NCBI RefSeq assembly: GCF_900109725.1
Contig: NZ_FOBC01000016.1
Span: forward strand, 25,137 to 89,136
Reading direction: 5' to 3'
Length of the DNA: 64,000 nucleotides
Source of the DNA: Halomonas daqiaonensis
Lineage (GTDB): Bacteria; Pseudomonadota; Gammaproteobacteria; Pseudomonadales; Halomonadaceae
Shown piece by piece: positions 61,126-64,000 of this stretch. The translations under genes and the position numbers were made by a program. A model generated the notes under the pieces. It saw only the letters and a list, made by a program, of their open reading frames with translations, was not told the DNA's origin and did no database searches. Within the stretch, counting starts at the first letter, position 1. The number at the start of each line of letters is the position of its first letter.

Positions 61126-61156
61126 AAAGAAAAAGAAAAGACGAGCCTCGGCTCGC
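61126..61156 (-). terminator. Terminator-like hairpin between tRNA-Thr and tRNA-Trp
   Basis: On the minus strand GCGAGCC/GGCTCGT forms a short stem followed by TTTTCTTTTTCTTT. It lies in the 152-bp gap where related genomes carry tufB. Confidence 0.6.
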
Positions 61157-61166
61157 CTTCTCGATA

Positions 61167-61241
61167 TGGAGCTCATGGACGGATTTGAACCGTCGACCTC
61201 ACCCTTACCAAGGGTGTGCTCTACCCCTGAGCTACATGAGC
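61167..61241 (-). tRNA. tRNA-Thr (GGT)
   Basis: 75-nt cloverleaf with encoded CCA; acceptor GCTCATG/CATGAGC, anticodon loop TTGGTAA (GGT), T-loop GGTTCAAATCC. Part of the Tyr-Gly-Thr-Trp tRNA cluster. Confidence 0.97.
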
Positions 61242-61270
61242 GCAACCTTGTGGCTTCGCAGCCTGATACC

Positions 61271-61344
<74 letters not shown>

Positions 61345-61393
61345 CGACCCACTCTTGCTTGCCATCACTCGACGCATCGGGTGCAGCTGAACC

Positions 61394-61477
<84 letters not shown>

Positions 61478-61489
61478 AGCTGGCGGTGC

Positions 61490-61517
61490 ATTCTACCGCC
61501 TCTGCTTCCAGTGTCAA
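61490..61517 (-). promoter_or_regulatory. Promoter of the tRNA-Tyr/Gly/Thr cluster
   Basis: On the minus strand consensus TTGACA (61512-61517) and TAGAAT (61490-61495) with a 16-bp spacer, 12 nt before the tRNA-Tyr 5' end. The sequence after the -10 is GC-rich (GCACCGCC), typical of growth-rate/stringently controlled promoters. Confidence 0.8.
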
Positions 61518-61600
61518 GTGCCTGTTTTCACTGCATCTTGACTCGGTACGACCACCTTGCCGGTTGCCGGCCGCGCCTCTCCGGAACGCGGCGCATTGTG

Positions 61601-62440
61601 TCAAAGCAACATCGAGAATGCAAGCGCGGCACGTATCTTTTCCAGCGCCACCGGCGCGGGCACCCGGGGTGCCCCGGACATGCGTCCCGCCCGCTCGGCT
61701 GCGGTCAACGGGAAGCAGGCTTCCAGCCCCCCGTAGACCATGTCCGGCCAGACCGTATGGGGCACCTGGATACCGCGCGATACCACCCGGGCATCACCGC
61801 CGGTCAGCATCATCGGTAGCGCCACGCCCTGCTGGTCACAGACCTCGCTGTAGATGCGATTGACGGCGCTCACCGCCGCCATATAGATGCCGTGGTTGAC
61901 CGCCTCGACGGTACGCCTGCCAGGCTCCAGCAGCTCCTCGGCCTCGCTGTCGGGATCAATAGCGACGTTGCGGGTGCCGAGCTTGAGGCTCTCCTTCATC
62001 AATCGCAACCCGGGCAGGATATAACCTCCCAGGTGGCGCCCACCGGGCAGCACGAAATCGACGGTGATGGCACTACCGCAGTCTACGGCACAGCAGCCAC
62101 CAGCCAGTTGGTAGCCCGCCAAGGCCCCCATCCAGCGATCGACACCAAGCTTACCGGGCTCCTCATAGCCGTTGGTGACCCCCAGGGCCTCGGCTGTCGA
62201 GCGCGCCACATGGACGGTGCCCACCCGATGGTGCAGTAGCGCCACCGTCTCCTCCAGCACCGCCTTGCGCGCCACGCTGGAGATCCGTACTGCCTCGACC
62301 ACGTCGAGGTCGGGGATATCCGCACCCGGACGCCACTCCTCACGGGTCCAGACGGCACCGCGCGAGCGAATCTCGCTGCTGTCGGCATCCTTTAGCCGCC
62401 ACTTGGAGAGGGTGTTACCGATATCAAGGTCCAGGATCAT
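61601..62440 (-). CDS. coaX: Type III pantothenate kinase
   Basis: Phosphorylates pantothenate, the first step of coenzyme A synthesis; the type III enzyme is a cytosolic ASKHA-fold kinase needing a monovalent cation. The 279 residues are somewhat longer than the usual 245-260. The phosphate-binding strand LDIGNTLSKWRL is at the start, the middle has GVDRWMGALAG and VDCGSAITVDFV, then GGYILPGLRLM and LTGGDARVV. Its start overlaps the birA stop by four bases, a conserved gammaproteobacterial pairing. Confidence 0.95.
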   Translation of the reverse strand: MILDLDIGNTLSKWRLKDADSSEIRSRGAVWTREEWRPGADIPDLDVVEAVRISSVARKAVLEETVALLHHRVGTVHVARSTAEALGVTNGYEEPGKLGVDRWMGALAGYQLAGGCCAVDCGSAITVDFVLPGGRHLGGYILPGLRLMKESLKLGTRNVAIDPDSEAEELLEPGRRTVEAVNHGIYMAAVSAVNRIYSEVCDQQGVALPMMLTGGDARVVSRGIQVPHTVWPDMVYGGLEACFPLTAAERAGRMSGAPRVPAPVALEKIRAALAFSMLL

Positions 62441-63420
62441 GCGCGTCTCCGCACGCTGATCTCGCCACCGGCAAGCCGCACCGGACGACCTTCCTGCTGC
62501 ACCCAGAGATTTCCGGCATCATCCACATCACCGGCGATCGCTAGCTCCCGGGCTCCCCGCTGCAGGATCTCGACCTCGCGGTCGTAGAAGGCATGCCGGG
62601 CGTTCCAGTCGTCGCGCCAGGCAGAGAACCCCTGTCTCTCGAAGTCCGCCAGCAGAGGCAGCAACTCGTCCAGCAGTTCGACGGCCAATGCATTGCGAGA
62701 GAGTCCCGGTGCCTGGTCGTGGACCGCCGCAACGGCCTGATCGATGCCCTCGCGGAACACCGCCGGCAAGTCGACATTGATACCCATGCCCACCACCACC
62801 TCGCAGGGACCGGCGGCATCACCGCTGATTTCCACCAGGATACCCGCCAGCTTGCCAAGCACCCCGTCATCGTCCTCCAGCAGCACATCATTGGGCCACT
62901 TGAGGCGAGGCCTGACGCCATGGCGTTCGAGTACCCTGGCGAGGGCCACACCCAGTGCCAGACTCAGCCCTTCCAGTGACGTCACTCCCGCTTCGACCCG
63001 CCAGCCGATCGAGAGCATCAGGGTTCGTCCCCAGGGGGTCACCCAGGGGCGTCCTCGACGCCCGCGCCCCTCGCTCTGCTGCTCTACCAGACAGACCTCG
63101 CCATGCCCCGCCCCTTGGGAAAAGCGCTCGCGCAGGAAAGCGTTGCTGGACGGCAGGCTCTCCTCGACAAACAGCCGCGCCAGGTGGAGGCGCGCATCTG
63201 GCGACAGACCAGCCACAATGGCGCTACCATCCAGCAGCTCCAGGCGCTCGACCAGTCGATATCCCTGGCCCTTGACCGCCTCCATGGGAATGCCCAGAGA
63301 CTCCAGCTTGCGCAACTGTTTCCATACCGCCGCCCGTGACACGCCCAGCCGTTCACCCAGTTGTTCGCCGGAGTGGAACTCGCCATCGCTCAGCAGGCGG
63401 ATCAGGTCACCGATGGTCAT
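62437..63420 (-). CDS. birA: Biotin-protein ligase / biotin operon repressor BirA
   Basis: Attaches biotin to the acetyl-CoA carboxylase carrier protein and can repress biotin genes. The start ATG 63420 is chosen because AGGGG lies 7 nt upstream; ATG 63426 is too close to it. Of 327 residues, the first 60 form a winged helix (LGERLGVSRAAVWKQLRKLE). The catalytic domain has the biotin loop GRGRRGRPW and KWPNDVLL, and a C-terminal SH3-like end. The presence of the helix suggests the dual-function type. Confidence 0.95.
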   Translation of the reverse strand: MTIGDLIRLLSDGEFHSGEQLGERLGVSRAAVWKQLRKLESLGIPMEAVKGQGYRLVERLELLDGSAIVAGLSPDARLHLARLFVEESLPSSNAFLRERFSQGAGHGEVCLVEQQSEGRGRRGRPWVTPWGRTLMLSIGWRVEAGVTSLEGLSLALGVALARVLERHGVRPRLKWPNDVLLEDDDGVLGKLAGILVEISGDAAGPCEVVVGMGINVDLPAVFREGIDQAVAAVHDQAPGLSRNALAVELLDELLPLLADFERQGFSAWRDDWNARHAFYDREVEILQRGARELAIAGDVDDAGNLWVQQEGRPVRLAGGEISVRRRA

Positions 63421-63447
63421 GCTCATGCCCCTGACCGGAAATGTGAC

Positions 63448-63477
63448 ATTCTAGCGGATGCGGCCAGCCCCCGGAAA
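63448..63477 (-). promoter_or_regulatory. Candidate birA-coaX promoter
   Basis: On the minus strand TTTCCG (63472-63477) and TAGAAT (63448-63453) with an 18-bp spacer, about 28 nt before the birA start. Confidence 0.5.
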
Positions 63478-63525
63478 CGACAGCGACGAAAGTCCCACCC
63501 CTTAACGGTACGGGCGCCAGACAAG

Positions 63526-63559
63526 AAAAAACCCCGCGCTCTTTCGAACACGGGGTTTT
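63526..63559 (-). terminator. Distal rRNA operon terminator (T2)
   Basis: On the minus strand AAAACCCCG/CGGGGTTTT forms a 9-bp stem followed by six T residues. It is the strong final terminator of the rRNA operon. Confidence 0.85.
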
Positions 63560-63566
63560 CTCGGGA

Positions 63567-63624
63567 TAGGTGCCTGACGATGACTTGGCCGGCACCCCGG
63601 GACTCTCCATGGGAAGGCCCCCAA
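63567..63624 (-). pseudogene. Decayed 3' half of a second 5S rRNA gene
   Basis: The 18 bp TAGGTGCCTGACGATGAC at 63567-63584 are identical to the 3' end of the intact 5S region (63660-63677). After an unrelated insertion of about 17 bp, the sequence again follows 5S (ACTCTC-CATGGGAAGGCCCCC compared with ACTCTCGCATGGGGAGGCCCC). The copy sits between two terminators and lacks the 5' half. Confidence 0.75.
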
Positions 63625-63629
63625 CGACG

Positions 63630-63654
63630 AAACCCCGACCAAGGGCCGGGGTTT
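63630..63654 (-). terminator. Proximal terminator (T1) after 5S rRNA
   Basis: AAACCCCG/CGGGGTTT stem with additional CC/GG pairing, 10 nt downstream of the 5S 3' end on the minus strand; only a short T-run follows. Confidence 0.7.
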
Positions 63655-63663
63655 CTGAGTAGG

Positions 63664-63781
63664 TGCCTGACGATGACCTACTCTCGCATGGGGAGGCCCC
63701 ACACTACCATCGGCGCTGAGCGGTTTCACTGCTGAGTTCGGCATGGGATCAGGTGGTTCCCGCACGCTATGGTCGTCAGGC
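63664..63781 (-). rRNA. 5S ribosomal RNA
   Basis: About 118 nt. The minus strand starts GCCTGACGACCATAGCG, contains the conserved CCGAACTCAG loop, and ends with the complementary CATCGTCAGGC. Both ends pair over ten bases. It lies 83 bp after the 23S 3' end. Confidence 0.96.
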
Positions 63782-63864
63782 GAAAAACGGTGAATCATGC
63801 TGAACTGAGTCGTCTCGTCGTATCCGGCTGTCGGTCGCCATCGGCAGACCGCTTGGGTGTTATA

Positions 63865-64000
63865 TGGTCAAGCCTCACGGGCCATTAGTACCGGTTAGCT
63901 CAACGCCTTGCAGCGCTTCCACACCCGGCCTATCAACCAGCTGGTCTCGCTGGGCCCTTCAGGAGGCTCGAGGCCTCGGGGATGTCTCATCTTGAAGGGG
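63865..64000 (-). rRNA. 23S ribosomal RNA, 3' end (partial)
   Basis: The minus strand shows the conserved 23S 3' region, including GGTTGATAGGCCGGGTGTGG and GAGCTAACCGGTACTAAT, ending near GTGAGGCTTGACC. The rest lies beyond the window edge. Confidence 0.95.

Noticed and set aside
63502..63798. 98-codon ORF across the 5S rRNA region
   Set aside because: It covers the 5S gene, its remnant and two terminators, so it is RNA-gene sequence and not coding.

Overview
The window looks like a chromosome segment of a halophilic gammaproteobacterium, most likely Halomonadaceae (Halomonas and relatives). This rests on high GC, Oceanospirillales/Pseudomonas-like protein sequences, the order uvrA - MFS transporter - ssb, and a single very long ribosomal/RNA-polymerase block. 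The family assignment comes from protein sequence recognition, not from a database search.

Layout. (1) 1-5.7 kb, + strand: a less GC-rich two-partner secretion cassette with a TpsB outer-membrane transporter, a filamentous-haemagglutinin-like TpsA exoprotein and a periplasmic L,D-transpeptidase-like protein. (2) 5.8-9.7 kb, +: a thioredoxin-like protein with an unusual Lgt-like membrane domain, then the RNA polymerase recycling ATPase RapA. (3) 9.7-19.5 kb: a light/oxidative-stress cluster. A YfcH-type epimerase (-) diverges from a + operon of renalase-like flavoprotein, a CbiX-like remnant, a LitR/CarH-type MerR regulator, photolyase, an NTF2-like protein, an SDR, an amine-oxidase-like flavoprotein, a DUF1365 protein, a Cfa-type methyltransferase and a DUF2878 protein. 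The divergent promoter carries two 11-bp direct repeats like CarH/LitR operators. (4) 19.4-27.2 kb: a PAS-GGDEF-EAL protein (-), fabAB (+), and a - strand run of MFS transporter, ssb, degenerate RmlD-like protein and PlsC-like acyltransferase. (5) 27.3-30.4 kb: uvrA (+), a nine-copy 9-bp minisatellite and two terminators.

(6) 30.4-60.9 kb, all -: the alpha (rpsM-rplQ), spc (rplN-rpmJ), S10 (rpsJ-rpsQ), str (rpsL-tuf), beta (rplKAJL-rpoBC) and secE-nusG operons, with recognisable promoters, terminators, an rplL-rpoB attenuator and feedback leaders. (7) 60.9-64 kb, all -: tRNA-Trp, -Thr, -Gly and -Tyr, then coaX, birA, a decayed 5S copy, the intact 5S gene and the 3' end of 23S rRNA. No second tuf gene is found between tRNA-Thr and tRNA-Trp, where related bacteria usually carry tufB.

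The most striking observation is in the 164-bp rpsJ-rplC spacer. A 53-nt stretch (43763-43815, minus strand) aligns without gaps to the 23S rRNA domain I segment that binds L4 and L24 (about E. coli nt 291-343), and the helix-19 stem can still pair despite base changes. It ends 15 nt before rplC, next to its Shine-Dalgarno sequence. The leader upstream of rpsJ is only about 57 nt, too short for an E. coli-type S10 leader. The inference is that L4 (or L24) feedback acts through a rRNA mimic inside the operon.
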